Of a stretch of DNA of 27,135 nt, positions 13,836-22,384 are shown piece after piece. The first letter of the stretch is position 1. Every line of letters begins with the position of its first letter. Below the pieces are notes generated by a model. The model searched no databases. It was given only the letters and a program-made list of their open reading frames with translations, and was not told where the DNA came from. Source of the DNA: DATCZB01 sp035513215. Lineage in GTDB: Bacteria; Pseudomonadota; Gammaproteobacteria; Steroidobacterales; Rariloculaceae. The DNA is taken from assembly GCA_035513215.1 (NCBI GenBank), contig DATKCK010000095.1:1-27135 (forward strand), read 5' to 3'. Both the position numbers and the translations under genes were made by a program.

Positions 13836-16232
13836 TTATAACGACCGGCCCTGCTGGCTCGCGATTCTTCGCGCGAGCTCCGCGAGCAGGTCGTCCGGCC
13901 CCGTGAACAGCGAGTCCGGATAGCGGACCCCTGCCCTGACCATGTTGTCGAAGATCTCCTGCTGCCGGTAGAAGTTCAGGCCCTGCCCGGCCAGATACTG
14001 AAGCCGCATGTTGCGGTCACGATTGATCTCGGCGTCTTGGAGCCATTCGGCGAGGTCCGAGTTGCGCCCGGCGAACGTGCTCAGCAGGTCGGTTATCGAA
14101 TAGACGCCGACCTCGGCCAATGACGCCCGAACGCGCGCGTAGGCGGGGTCGGCGAACCGCTCGGCCATCCGCGAGACGTCGATCCGGTTCTCGTCCTTCA
14201 TGCCGAGCAGGACGAGATCGTATCCGCCGCCGCCGAAGGTGTTCGCGAAGACGGCGCCCTCGGGAAAGGCCTCGAAGAACGTGGCAATCTCGCTGCGAAC
14301 GGCATCCTCGGTCGTCTCGTAGAGCTGCACGAACACGGTGACCACACCGCCCGGGTTCAGGCGCGATTTCGCGAGCTCCCAGAACTCGCGCGTATACAAG
14401 GCGGCGGAACCCTTGACCCAGGGATCGAGCGGGTCGGAGGTGATCCCGTCGAAGGTCCGATCGGTCGTCTGCAGGAAGTGACGTCCGTCGTCGACGCGGA
14501 TCTGCACCTTCGGGTTGCCGACGACATTGAAATTCTCGGCACCGAAGTACTCGGAAACGACCTCGGGCACGAGCGGCTCGATTTCGGCGATCGTCATCTG
14601 CTCGAGCTTCGGCTCGATGCTAACGGCGCCCGCCGTCACGCCGGCGCCGAGGCCGATGACCAGAAACTCGCTCTGCTCTTCGGGCACGAGCGTCGTCAGA
14701 TGGCCGAGCATCCGTTGCAGGCGCATGTCCTGCGGGTAGGCCGACGCCTGCACCTTGCCCGAGTTGTGATAGTTCAGGACCTCGCCGTCGGTCACGGTCA
14801 CGGCGATCGATGCCGTCAGCCCTTCGCCGACGTAGATCGGCTCGGGCGCGTTTCTCGAGCCCGGCATATAGCGGCCCCAGGCGACGACCTTGCCGAGCAC
14901 GGGCGGCACGGCAGAAATGGCGATGACGCCCGCGACGACGACAACCGCAACCGCCAAGCCATGCCTGAATCGTGACGATCCCGTCGACCGGATCGCGAGC
15001 ATCACGGCCAGCGCCGACAGCGCGGCCAGGCCGATCAGCAGTTGCTGCGTCGCCTGACTGCCGATCCAGGGCACGAGAAAAAAACCGGCGCTGAGCGCGC
15101 CGACGATCGCGCCGAGCGTGTTCGCCGCGTACAGGCCGCCGACGAGCCGGCCCGGATCCTCGCGCCCGGATGCGGCGCCGGCGAGGGCGAGCGGGAAGCT
15201 CGCTCCCCAGAGGACAGCCGCCGGCAACATGGCATAGGCTGATCGCAAAAGATCCGTGCCGGTTCGGCTCCATGGCGACGCGTCGTCGCCCACGGCCCAG
15301 AACGGCACGAGCTGCGTAATCGCGTAGGCCGCCCAAAGCGTCGCGAGGCAAAGCAGCCCCTGGCAGCCGGCGAGCGCCATGCCGGGCGACCGGACGCGCC
15401 TTGCAAGCGCCGATCCCGCTGTCGTGCCGATGCCGAGCCCGAGCAGGAACACGGCCAGGATCAGGGCGAAACCGTAGACCGTCGCGCCGATGAAAAGCGA
15501 CAGGTGCCGGGTCCAGAGGATTTCCGAAGCCAGCGCCGTGAGCCCGGACAGCGCGATCGCGACATAAATAAGCCGCGCCCCTGTCATCGCCGGCGCCCCG
15601 GCCTCGACGGTCTGCTCCCGGTACTCGAGAAAGCGGGCGACGACCAGCGCGATGACAGCGACGGCTACGTTGATCGCGACGGCGACATAGGTCGCAACGG
15701 CGACATCGAAGACGCGCAGCAGATAGAACGCGGCGATGATGACGCCGAGGACGGCGCCCGCGATATTGCCGCCGTAAAAGAATCCGAGCCACGACATGCC
15801 CGTCGGCGTCGACCTGACGAAGCGGGCGATGGCCGGCAGCGTCGCGCCCATCAGCATCGTCGGCGGCAGCAGGCAGACCGCGGCGATCAGGCCTCTCAGC
15901 ACGAGCCCGGCGACGCCCGACGACGCGGCCCCGAAGTAGACGGAGCCGACGAGCGGCATTACTACCAGAATGACGATACCGCAAGCCGCAATGCCGAGCT
16001 CGAGCAGCGCATAGACCTTGAGCGGATGACGCGCGCCCGAGGCAAGCCGCGGCAACAGCAGGCTGCCGAGACACATGCCGCCCATGAACGTGCCGAGCAG
16101 GATGCCGAGCGAGGCGGACGAGACACCGATGACGAGACCGAGCAGCTGATACCAGACGAGCTCGTAGATCAGGGCGGAGCAACCGCTGCCAATGAAAAGC
16201 AGGATCAGGAGAGGAAAGATACGCTTGGCCAA
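13836..16232 (-). CDS. Membrane protein-spermidine synthase fusion
   Basis: 798 residues from TTG 16232 (LAKRIFPLLILLFIGSG), chosen because GGGGGCGACC precedes it and upstream starts overlap mgtE. Residues 1-470 hold about 12-14 membrane helices of the fused MFS/spermidine-synthase type. Residues about 490-798 are a spermidine synthase-like Rossmann domain: FLVIGLGAGVTAGAV (523-537) binds the aminopropyl donor, VDDGRHFL is at 581-588, and SDPLDPW at 599-605 carries the acidic catalytic position. Substrate is unproven; these membrane fusions are widespread and rarely characterised. A polyamine aminopropyl transfer at the membrane is the natural guess. It lies 31 bp downstream of mgtE in the same direction. 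Confidence 0.85.
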   Translation of the reverse strand: MAKRIFPLLILLFIGSGCSALIYELVWYQLLGLVIGVSSASLGILLGTFMGGMCLGSLLLPRLASGARHPLKVYALLELGIAACGIVILVVMPLVGSVYFGAASSGVAGLVLRGLIAAVCLLPPTMLMGATLPAIARFVRSTPTGMSWLGFFYGGNIAGAVLGVIIAAFYLLRVFDVAVATYVAVAINVAVAVIALVVARFLEYREQTVEAGAPAMTGARLIYVAIALSGLTALASEILWTRHLSLFIGATVYGFALILAVFLLGLGIGTTAGSALARRVRSPGMALAGCQGLLCLATLWAAYAITQLVPFWAVGDDASPWSRTGTDLLRSAYAMLPAAVLWGASFPLALAGAASGREDPGRLVGGLYAANTLGAIVGALSAGFFLVPWIGSQATQQLLIGLAALSALAVMLAIRSTGSSRFRHGLAVAVVVVAGVIAISAVPPVLGKVVAWGRYMPGSRNAPEPIYVGEGLTASIAVTVTDGEVLNYHNSGKVQASAYPQDMRLQRMLGHLTTLVPEEQSEFLVIGLGAGVTAGAVSIEPKLEQMTIAEIEPLVPEVVSEYFGAENFNVVGNPKVQIRVDDGRHFLQTTDRTFDGITSDPLDPWVKGSAALYTREFWELAKSRLNPGGVVTVFVQLYETTEDAVRSEIATFFEAFPEGAVFANTFGGGGYDLVLLGMKDENRIDVSRMAERFADPAYARVRASLAEVGVYSITDLLSTFAGRNSDLAEWLQDAEINRDRNMRLQYLAGQGLNFYRQQEIFDNMVRAGVRYPDSLFTGPDDLLAELARRIASQQGRSL

Positions 16233-16263
16233 GGTCGCCCCCGAATCGGTCGAAGCGGCAATT

Positions 16264-17571
16264 CTAGAGTAGACCGGCGAGCAGCGTGGCAATTCCCAGG
16301 AACGACAGGAATCCCGCGATGTCGGTGACCGTCGTCAAGATGATCGACGAAGACTGCGCGGGGTCCTGCCCGAGACGCGTTAGGCCGATCGGCACAACGG
16401 CGCCCGCGAACCCGGCGGCGACCATCGCGAGCACCATCGACATCGAGATCACGAGCACGAGCCCGATCGATCCGCTCCAGAGGTAGACGCCGATTCCACA
16501 GGTGACGGCCACGGCAATGCCGTTGACGAGGCCCGTCTGGACCTCCTTGAACGTCACGCGCAACCAGTGACGCATGCCGATCTCCCGCAGGGCCAGGCCG
16601 CGCATCGTCACGGCGAGCGCCTGCGCGCCGGCGTTGCCCGATTGTCCGGCGACGACGGGCAGCAAAACGGCGAGCGCCGTGAACTGCGCAATCGTGTTCT
16701 CGAAGAGACCGACGACGGCCGCCGCGAGAAAGGCCGTCAGCAGATTGACCTGAAGCCAGGGCAGCCGCTTCCTGACCGCGAACAGCGCCGGCGACAGGGC
16801 GCGCTCTTCCGCGCTCGCGCCGACCATCGTCTGGATGTCGACGCTGGCGTCCTCGTGAATGGCCTGGATCAGCGCATCGTGGTAGATGAGCCCGAGCAGG
16901 CGCCCCTCGACGTCGACGACGGCAAGGTCGACGAGCATGTGCTTCTCGAGGAGCTCGACGACCTCGTCGCGCGGTGCGACCGGATGAACGACGGCCGACA
17001 CGGGCTGTAGCAGATCGCGCAGGATCGCTTTCGGCTGAGCCAGCGCCAGATCCTGGAGAGCCACCTTGCCGGCAAGCCTGTTGTCGCCGCTCACGACGAA
17101 AATGCTGCGCGACGTCCTGGGACGCTCCTTGCGCAGGCGGTCGAGCGCTTCCTCGACGCTCGCCGAATCCCGGAAATGCACGACGCGAGTTTCCATCAGG
17201 CCGCCCGCGCTGTCGGGCGGGTATGCGAGCAGGCGTCTTATCTCGGCCGCGATCGGCTCGCCGAGCGCCGCGAGATGGCGCTCGCGCACCTCGTAGTCGA
17301 GGCGGCTCATTAGCCTCGCCGCGTCGTTCGGCGAGATCTCGGCCAGGATGCGCGCGCCGAGGTCGCCGGGAAGGTCGAGCAGGATGTCGGTGGCAACGTC
17401 GGGGGCCAGGCAGGACATGACCGGCACGAGCACGTTGGCGTCCTGCGTCTGCAATGCCTCGACGGCTTCTTCCGTGGACAGCTCCTCGATGCGCGCCGCG
17501 GCCAGACGCGGAAAGTCGAGCAGGAACCTTCGGTTCAGCGCCGCAACGGCCGTGTCGAGCTCCGTGCTCAT
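16264..17571 (-). CDS. mgtE: Magnesium transporter MgtE
   Basis: 435-residue Mg2+ channel/transporter of the inner membrane. Residues about 30-135 form the MgtE N superhelical domain (ILLDLPGDLGARILAEISPN, YPPDSAGGLME). Residues 140-265 are tandem CBS domains (LLGLIYHDALIQAIHEDAS). Residues 285-435 are five membrane helices with AGQSGNAGAQALAV and TTVTDIAGF, whose Asp417 corresponds to the pore aspartate. ATG 17571 overlaps the stop of the upstream gene as ATGA, so translation is coupled. In the family, the N and CBS domains close the pore when cytosolic Mg2+ is high. Here a second, soluble copy of these domains is encoded directly upstream. Confidence 0.95.
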   Translation of the reverse strand: MSTELDTAVAALNRRFLLDFPRLAAARIEELSTEEAVEALQTQDANVLVPVMSCLAPDVATDILLDLPGDLGARILAEISPNDAARLMSRLDYEVRERHLAALGEPIAAEIRRLLAYPPDSAGGLMETRVVHFRDSASVEEALDRLRKERPRTSRSIFVVSGDNRLAGKVALQDLALAQPKAILRDLLQPVSAVVHPVAPRDEVVELLEKHMLVDLAVVDVEGRLLGLIYHDALIQAIHEDASVDIQTMVGASAEERALSPALFAVRKRLPWLQVNLLTAFLAAAVVGLFENTIAQFTALAVLLPVVAGQSGNAGAQALAVTMRGLALREIGMRHWLRVTFKEVQTGLVNGIAVAVTCGIGVYLWSGSIGLVLVISMSMVLAMVAAGFAGAVVPIGLTRLGQDPAQSSSIILTTVTDIAGFLSFLGIATLLAGLL

Positions 17572-18416
17572 CGGCGCGCCTTCCGTTGCGACTCGATCCC
17601 CTGCCCCGTGACCGCCTCCGCCATCAGGTCCATGATGCCGACGCATGCCACGCCGAAGGCCCTCGTGACCTCGTTGATCATCGGACGCGGCCGGTTCGCC
17701 GGCATCGCATGAGCGGCCTGAGTGCCGCGCCTGAGCGCCGCCCTCGACAAACCGCCGAGCAAATTCCCGCGCCGGCCGACGACGGGCATGTGCAGCACGT
17801 CGTCCCAGCGCTCGTCGAAGGTCACCGACGATAGGGAGGCCAGGCTCGAGAGCGGGTCGACCCGCTTTCCCTTCAGTCGAAACAACGGCATCGATATCTC
17901 GGCGCGCAGAATGTCCTGCAGCGAAATCAGGCCGAGAAAGCTCTCACCCTCCGGGGATGAGAGGAACACATGGCTCACGGGACCTGAGCTCTTGAGCGCT
18001 CTCATCGCGTCGTGAACGCAGTGATCGGGGCCGAGCGTCGGCACATCGGGCTCGATCCAGGCCCCGACCTGATGGAAAGGATACTCGAGCGATCTGGCAA
18101 GACGACGCGCGAAGCCGCTCGGAAGCTCCTCGAGCATGCGATTTCTCGGCGCGGAATCGATCGACCGCGCAAGACCGATCGCATCGGTGAAATCGAGCTG
18201 GCGCAGAATCATCGCGGCGCGCGGCGCCGAAACGCGCTCGAGCAGGCGAGCCGCGTGCCACGGGATCATCGTGTTCAGCACCGGCGCCGAAAGCTGCGCG
18301 GGTATCGAATCGACGAGCGCCGCCGCCTGATCGACCGGCAGGGCCTGTAACTCCTCGGCGGCGCCGGTCGGCGCACGCTCGAGAAAGGCCAGCATCAGCT
18401 TCGTTTCGTTATTCAT
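17568..18416 (-). CDS. Soluble MgtE-N/CBS paralogue without channel domain
   Basis: 282-residue protein made only of the cytosolic parts of MgtE. Residues about 20-115 form an MgtE N-like helical domain (LPVDQAAALVDSIPAQLSAP, HAARLLERVSAPRAAMILRQ). Residues about 130-240 hold a degenerate CBS pair (SHVFLSSPEGESFLGLISLQ; VLHMPVVGRRGNLLGGLS). No membrane helices are present; the C-terminus ends in a short helix (MINEVTRAFGVACVGIMDL). The gene overlaps mscS by 8 bp upstream and mgtE by ATGA downstream, so all three are made together. A regulatory partner of MgtE sensing Mg2+ or nucleotides is a fair inference. A degenerate transporter copy that lost its channel is the alternative. Confidence 0.85.
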   Translation of the reverse strand: MNNETKLMLAFLERAPTGAAEELQALPVDQAAALVDSIPAQLSAPVLNTMIPWHAARLLERVSAPRAAMILRQLDFTDAIGLARSIDSAPRNRMLEELPSGFARRLARSLEYPFHQVGAWIEPDVPTLGPDHCVHDAMRALKSSGPVSHVFLSSPEGESFLGLISLQDILRAEISMPLFRLKGKRVDPLSSLASLSSVTFDERWDDVLHMPVVGRRGNLLGGLSRAALRRGTQAAHAMPANRPRPMINEVTRAFGVACVGIMDLMAEAVTGQGIESQRKARR

Positions 18417-19245
18417 CGGAGTCTCCGTGGCGCACCGTCGAAACTTCCCGCTGAAACAGCGAGGCAGGAACGACGACTCGCCCGTTTTCGTTGATCAGCA
18501 CGACCGATGTCGTCGTGAACTCCGCCACGCGGCCCTCGACATTGCCGACGCGGGTGAAGTCGCCGGCGCTCAGCATCGATTGCACCTGATTCGCCGCTAT
18601 CAGATTGCTGATGAACTCACGGGCGCCGAAGCCGAATGCAATGGCGATGCTGAGAAGCGCGCCGCCGACGAGAACGGCGACGAGTATGATGAGAAACGTG
18701 ACGTCGATGCCGATCTGATCGAGACCGATGACGAGCGCGGTCACGAAAACGGCGCCTTGTGCCATGAAACTCGCGATTTCGCTGGCGCGCGCGCCGACGG
18801 AGACGAGCGCAGTCGACACGATGTCCCGAACCAGCGTGCTGAGCAGATAGCCCGCCAGCGTGATCAGCAGGCCGGCGAGGAGCGTCGGTATGTAGGCGAC
18901 GACCCGATCGAGCCACAGCGAGAAGGCCTCGAGTCCCGCGACGCGGGCAGCGAGAGCGGCGAACAGCAGGATGATGATCCAGAAGATGAAGTTGGCCAGC
19001 AAAGCGACGATTCGCCGCGTGATCTGTCGCGTCGTCGGCCTGGCCGTCCGGCTGAAGCGCGACAGGAGACGATGGATCACCGCTTCGAGCTTGAGAAAGC
19101 CGGCCCGAAGCAGATGTGCGACCAGCCAGCCGACCAGCATGACCACGGCGGCCGCGACCAGCACGGGCAGATAGGCGCCGATATCGATCAAGGTGGCGGT
19201 CAGCGACTCCCTCAGTGCTTCCCACCTCTGAATCAACTCGTCCAT
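18409..19245 (-). CDS. MscS family mechanosensitive channel protein
   Basis: 278-residue inner-membrane channel. The N-terminus has a TM_helix-type repeat (VLVAAAVVMLVGWLVAHLLR; LLANFIFWIIILLFAALAAR; LLAGLLITLAGYLLSTLVRD). It is followed by the pore helix and beta domain (FGFGAREFISNLIAANQVQS, DFTRVGNVEGRVAEFTTTSV, NENGRVVVPAS). It lacks the large C-terminal alpha/beta vestibule of E. coli MscS, so it is of the small conductance TM_helix-MscS kind. AGAGGG precedes ATG 19245. The last codons overlap the start of the MgtE-N/CBS gene, suggesting a joint osmotic/Mg2+ module. Confidence 0.9.
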   Translation of the reverse strand: MDELIQRWEALRESLTATLIDIGAYLPVLVAAAVVMLVGWLVAHLLRAGFLKLEAVIHRLLSRFSRTARPTTRQITRRIVALLANFIFWIIILLFAALAARVAGLEAFSLWLDRVVAYIPTLLAGLLITLAGYLLSTLVRDIVSTALVSVGARASEIASFMAQGAVFVTALVIGLDQIGIDVTFLIILVAVLVGGALLSIAIAFGFGAREFISNLIAANQVQSMLSAGDFTRVGNVEGRVAEFTTTSVVLINENGRVVVPASLFQREVSTVRHGDSDE

Positions 19246-19349
19246 CGTTTCCCTCTAAGCCGTCGTTCTGATTGTCGAGGCCGAAACAGCGATCGAACAT
19301 ACGCCGTCGACCAGCGAAGGGCAATCGGGTGGCGCAGCGCAATAGGGCA

Positions 19350-20564
19350 TTACTTGCGCGGCCTTTCCAGTGTCAGCACGAGACCAGCGCAGACGAGGCA
19401 GATCGCCGTCAGCATCATCAGCGGCGCGATGAATCCGCCCGTAGCGTCGGCCAGAAGGCCGGTCATCGTCGGCCCGATGACGCCGCCCGTCTCCGCGGCC
19501 GTGTAGAACAGGCCGCCCGCCGCCCCCATGACGCGCGCATCCACCTCGCGCGTCTCCATCAGCACGAACATGGCAATCGGGATCATCGACCCTCGCGCAA
19601 TGCCCTGAAGAATGAGACCGAATCCGAGCAGCGCGCCGTGTGCATAGGCGATCAGCACCGTAGCCGACGCCGCGAACAGCACGACTGTCAGAAGCAGCGG
19701 GACACGCCGCCGGGCGCTCGCAAACCGCGGCAGCGTCAGTGCCGCGATCGTGCCGACGAGGCTCGGGACCGAAGCCCAGTAACCGGCCTCGGCAGCCGTC
19801 ATCCCGGAGCTTTTCAGGATTTCGGGCAGCCAGTTGTTCAGAGCGTGATTGAAGATGAAGATCCCGACGGCAAGCGCCAGCACGATTCTTACAGTCGAGA
19901 GCTTCAGCAGCGACGAGAAGATGTCGATCTGAGCCTTGATCGTGCCGGCTCTGATGTCGGCCGGATCGTGCAGCCGGCCGGCCGGCCGAGAGCTGATCAG
20001 AAACCAAACGAGACCGGCAAGCGCCGCGAGACAGGCGTATATCCTGAGCGTCGACCGCCAGTCGTAGTCGGTCAGCGGCATGATCCACGCATTCGTCAGC
20101 GACAGGACGCCGATCGCGCCGATCGTCGGCCCGGTCGAATAGATTCCGATGGCAAGACCGCGCTCCTTGCCGGCAAACCACGACGCGATCAGCTTCGGCG
20201 CGCCGATCGAAACGAGCGGCCCGCCGATGCCGAAGAGCGCGACGGCGAGAAAGAGCAAGGCGAAGCTGCCGGCGACCGAGCGCATCAGCAGCGACGTCGT
20301 AATGACGGCGGCCGCGATGACGAGCGCCGGCCGAACCCCGATCCTGTCGAGCAGGGCGCCGGCCGGTATCGCCATGCCGATATAGACGAGCGGCCAGGCG
20401 CCCATCACCGCGCCCATCGCGCCGAGACCCAAGCCGACGTCACGAGCGATCGGCTCGACCAGCGGGGCCGTGGAATAGACGGCGATGCCGAAGGAGGTAT
20501 AGACGAACCAGACGCCGAACAGCATCGCCCAGCGATACGGTGACGGGGCCGGGACATCCGACAT
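19350..20564 (-). CDS. MFS transporter, CynX/NimT-like
   Basis: 404-residue major facilitator with 12 predicted helices. The N-terminal half carries GAWPLVYIGMAIPAGALLDRIGVRP, which is the family's loop-2/3 signature with Asp-Arg, and GPKLIASWF-like A/GAPKLIASWFAGKERGLAIG. The central loop is short (SSRPAGRLHDPADIRAGTI). The C-terminal part shows NHALNNWLPEIL, as in cyanate/nitroimidazole-type MFS permeases. Substrate unknown. Start ATG 20564 lacks a clear ribosome site. It precedes the mscS-mgtE group by 104 bp on the same strand and could be part of the same transcript. Confidence 0.9.
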   Translation of the reverse strand: MSDVPAPSPYRWAMLFGVWFVYTSFGIAVYSTAPLVEPIARDVGLGLGAMGAVMGAWPLVYIGMAIPAGALLDRIGVRPALVIAAAVITTSLLMRSVAGSFALLFLAVALFGIGGPLVSIGAPKLIASWFAGKERGLAIGIYSTGPTIGAIGVLSLTNAWIMPLTDYDWRSTLRIYACLAALAGLVWFLISSRPAGRLHDPADIRAGTIKAQIDIFSSLLKLSTVRIVLALAVGIFIFNHALNNWLPEILKSSGMTAAEAGYWASVPSLVGTIAALTLPRFASARRRVPLLLTVVLFAASATVLIAYAHGALLGFGLILQGIARGSMIPIAMFVLMETREVDARVMGAAGGLFYTAAETGGVIGPTMTGLLADATGGFIAPLMMLTAICLVCAGLVLTLERPRK

Positions 20565-20621
20565 CGGGCGGGACCAGCGGGTTGCGAAAGCGCGAATGCT
20601 ATCGCAAGCGCGGTGCCCGCA

Positions 20622-21104
20622 TCAGCTGTAATCGATATACGCGATCAGGCGCCCGCTGACGACAGCCACGATCCAGAAGAAGAGCGAGGCCGTCGCGAGC
20701 CAGGTCGCGATCGGCGGCGCCGCGCCGGAGGCGTCCCAGCTTGCTGCCTCGCGCGCGAGCATCTTTCGCGTATACACGAGCACGACGATGCCGAGCACGA
20801 TGCAGAGAATCTTGACGCGAAACGGGTTGCTCGCCATGTAGCCGACCGGCCGCGTCAGAAAAACCGAAACGCCAGTGAATATGTTGAGGATGATTCCGAT
20901 CCACCCGATGCCCATCAGGCCGCGCAAAGACGTGTAAGGCAGAACGCGAAAGAAGCCGTACATCCGCAGGTTCAGGGAGAATACGACGCCGACGATGATC
21001 GCGAGTCCCAGCGCATGCAGCGACAGCATCAGCGGCCAGCCAACGGCCGAGGTCAGTATCCACTGTGCGTAGGCTGTCTGTTCGAGCCGTTCCAGAAATC
21101 CCAT
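20622..21104 (-). CDS. Four-helix membrane protein with His, paralogue of upstream gene
   Basis: 160-residue membrane protein. It matches the C-terminal half of the 317-residue protein encoded upstream: SLHALGLAIIVGV aligns with AAHFMGMAVLFGV, then LRMYG with ARMFG, IFTGVSVFLT with VITGMLFFLS, and YMASNPFRVKIL with AMTNTFYPKMAL. The conserved His30 equals His188 there; the second His (219 there) is Tyr or Ser here. Such paired membrane His residues could bind a b-type heme, but this is inference; the DUF6644-like family label is tentative. GGGGGGAGCC before ATG 21104 sets the start. Confidence 0.78.
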   Translation of the reverse strand: MGFLERLEQTAYAQWILTSAVGWPLMLSLHALGLAIIVGVVFSLNLRMYGFFRVLPYTSLRGLMGIGWIGIILNIFTGVSVFLTRPVGYMASNPFRVKILCIVLGIVVLVYTRKMLAREAASWDASGAAPPIATWLATASLFFWIVAVVSGRLIAYIDYS

Positions 21105-21149
21105 GGCTCCCCCCGATTAGTGTTTGTTCTACTTGTTGTTTTCCAAGCG

Positions 21150-21257
21150 TTACGGTTTGTCGTGCTTGTCGGCCTCCCGATCGACCCAAAGGCTCGCTGC
21201 CACGATCGCGGCAAGAAGCACGAGTACGACGATATTGACGGCGAAATACATGCCCAT
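21150..21257 (-). CDS. Tiny single-pass membrane protein
   Basis: 35 residues: MGMYFAVNIVVLVLLAAIVA is a membrane helix, followed by ASLWVDREADKHDKP. GGAGG (21266-21270) inside the end of the 317-residue gene precedes ATG 21257 by 8 bases. The start lies just 3 bp after that gene's stop and the stop 45 bp before the next start, so it is a true operon member. It resembles the small subunits that stabilise respiratory membrane complexes (CcoQ/CydX-like in size only). No sequence family recognised. Confidence 0.7.
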   Translation of the reverse strand: MGMYFAVNIVVLVLLAAIVAASLWVDREADKHDKP

Positions 21258-21260
21258 TGC

Positions 21261-22214
21261 TCAGCCTCCTGCGCCATAGGGTAGCCAGCGCCCGTACACC
21301 AGGACTCCGGTCCAGAGCAGCACCATCGCCGCGGCCACGGCTTTCGACAACACGGAGGCGTCATCACCGGGCTTCAGGGCCCAGGGCCGATCGTAGATTG
21401 TGAAGTACAAGACGGCGAGCCCGCCGATGATGATCAGCGCCATCTTGGGATAGAAGGTATTCGTCATCGCCGTATAGCGGCCGGAGTTGCTGAGGAAGAA
21501 CAGCATTCCCGTGATCACGTTGCTCATGAAACCGAAGACGGCGAGCGGTAGCAGGCGATGAAACGACGCATAGGCCACGTTTCTCGCCATGCCGAACATG
21601 CGCGCGGCGATCAGGATCAGCACGCCGAACAGGACGGCCATGCCCATGAAGTGCGCGGCCTCCATCGCCGGCCAGGTTCCCGGGTATGTATAGACCCAGT
21701 TCTCGATCGTGGGCCCAAGGCCGTTTTCCCAGGCTCCGGCGGCCTCGGTCAGCGTCAGGTCGTCGGCGAGCTCCGGATGATTGATGTCTCCGCCGCGATG
21801 GCCGGTCCTGACGAGCGCGGCAAGGGTGATCACCGCGAAGACCAGCACGGCCGGCTCGATCCACTTACGGGGCTTCGAAAACCGACGGTACTGCCATAGC
21901 GCGAACCACGACAACCAGGCGGTGATCAGCATCAGGATGAAAGCCAATATCGCCGCGTCCTGGTGATGCCCTATCAGATCCAGAGAAATGTCTTCCTCTC
22001 CGCCGATTCTCCATGCGGAAGCGGCGCCGCTGATGAAGGTCGGGATCACGAGCAGGCCCAGGACGACGAAAACCACGAGGCTCGTTCGCCTCAACAGCTC
22101 GCTGCCCAGGTAATACGATGCGATCAGCAGCCCGAGCGCGATGACCGATCCGACAGAAGGAAAGTGATTGAGAATGAGATGCCAATGCGGCGCTGAGCTT
22201 GGAAAGAAATCCAT
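21261..22214 (-). CDS. Polytopic membrane protein with DUF2231-like N-terminus
   Basis: 317 residues from ATG 22214 (MDFFPSSAPHWHLILNHFPS), preceded by GGGGGGATGAAAGC. About eight helices. Residues 10-135 resemble DUF2231-type membrane domains (NHFPSVGSVIALGLLIASYY; HHQDAAILAF). Residues 180-275 form the domain shared with the 160-residue paralogue (MEAAHFMGMAVLFGV ... YASFHRLLPL). Histidines 10, 12, 17, 83, 84, 188 and 219 sit at helix ends or within helices, a pattern fitting heme or metal ligation. It is the first gene of a three-gene minus-strand operon, divergent from a secreted copper protein, so a role in periplasmic electron transfer is plausible but unproven. Confidence 0.8.
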   Translation of the reverse strand: MDFFPSSAPHWHLILNHFPSVGSVIALGLLIASYYLGSELLRRTSLVVFVVLGLLVIPTFISGAASAWRIGGEEDISLDLIGHHQDAAILAFILMLITAWLSWFALWQYRRFSKPRKWIEPAVLVFAVITLAALVRTGHRGGDINHPELADDLTLTEAAGAWENGLGPTIENWVYTYPGTWPAMEAAHFMGMAVLFGVLILIAARMFGMARNVAYASFHRLLPLAVFGFMSNVITGMLFFLSNSGRYTAMTNTFYPKMALIIIGGLAVLYFTIYDRPWALKPGDDASVLSKAVAAAMVLLWTGVLVYGRWLPYGAGG

Positions 22215-22384
22215 GCTTTCATCCCCCCAGATGCGGTCTTGAAGCCGCCTTTGAGTCTGGACTCTACTGCAAGCCTTCTGAGATAGCAATTTGCCGAGCG
22301 ACGGCGCCCCGGACCAGCCCGTCGAAGGGTGCACTGCCCGGCCCGGAGCATTAGAATCCCACGTGTTGGAACGCGGAGTGAGTC
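22215..22384. promoter_or_regulatory. Divergent intergenic region, membrane operon / cupredoxin
   Basis: The 170 bp between the two divergent starts must hold both promoters. A small dyad (GCGG-TCTTGAAG-CCGC) lies at the membrane-operon side, and CGGAGTGAGTC precedes the GTG start of the cupredoxin. No certain -35/-10 pair seen. Confidence 0.4.

Noticed and set aside
14620..16182. 520-codon minus-strand ORF in the membrane-spermidine synthase gene
   Set aside because: Off-frame reading, extremely Arg-rich, no membrane helices, fully inside a real gene.
19272..20543. 423-codon plus-strand ORF
   Set aside because: Antisense of the MFS transporter; Gln/Arg/Asp-rich low-complexity product.
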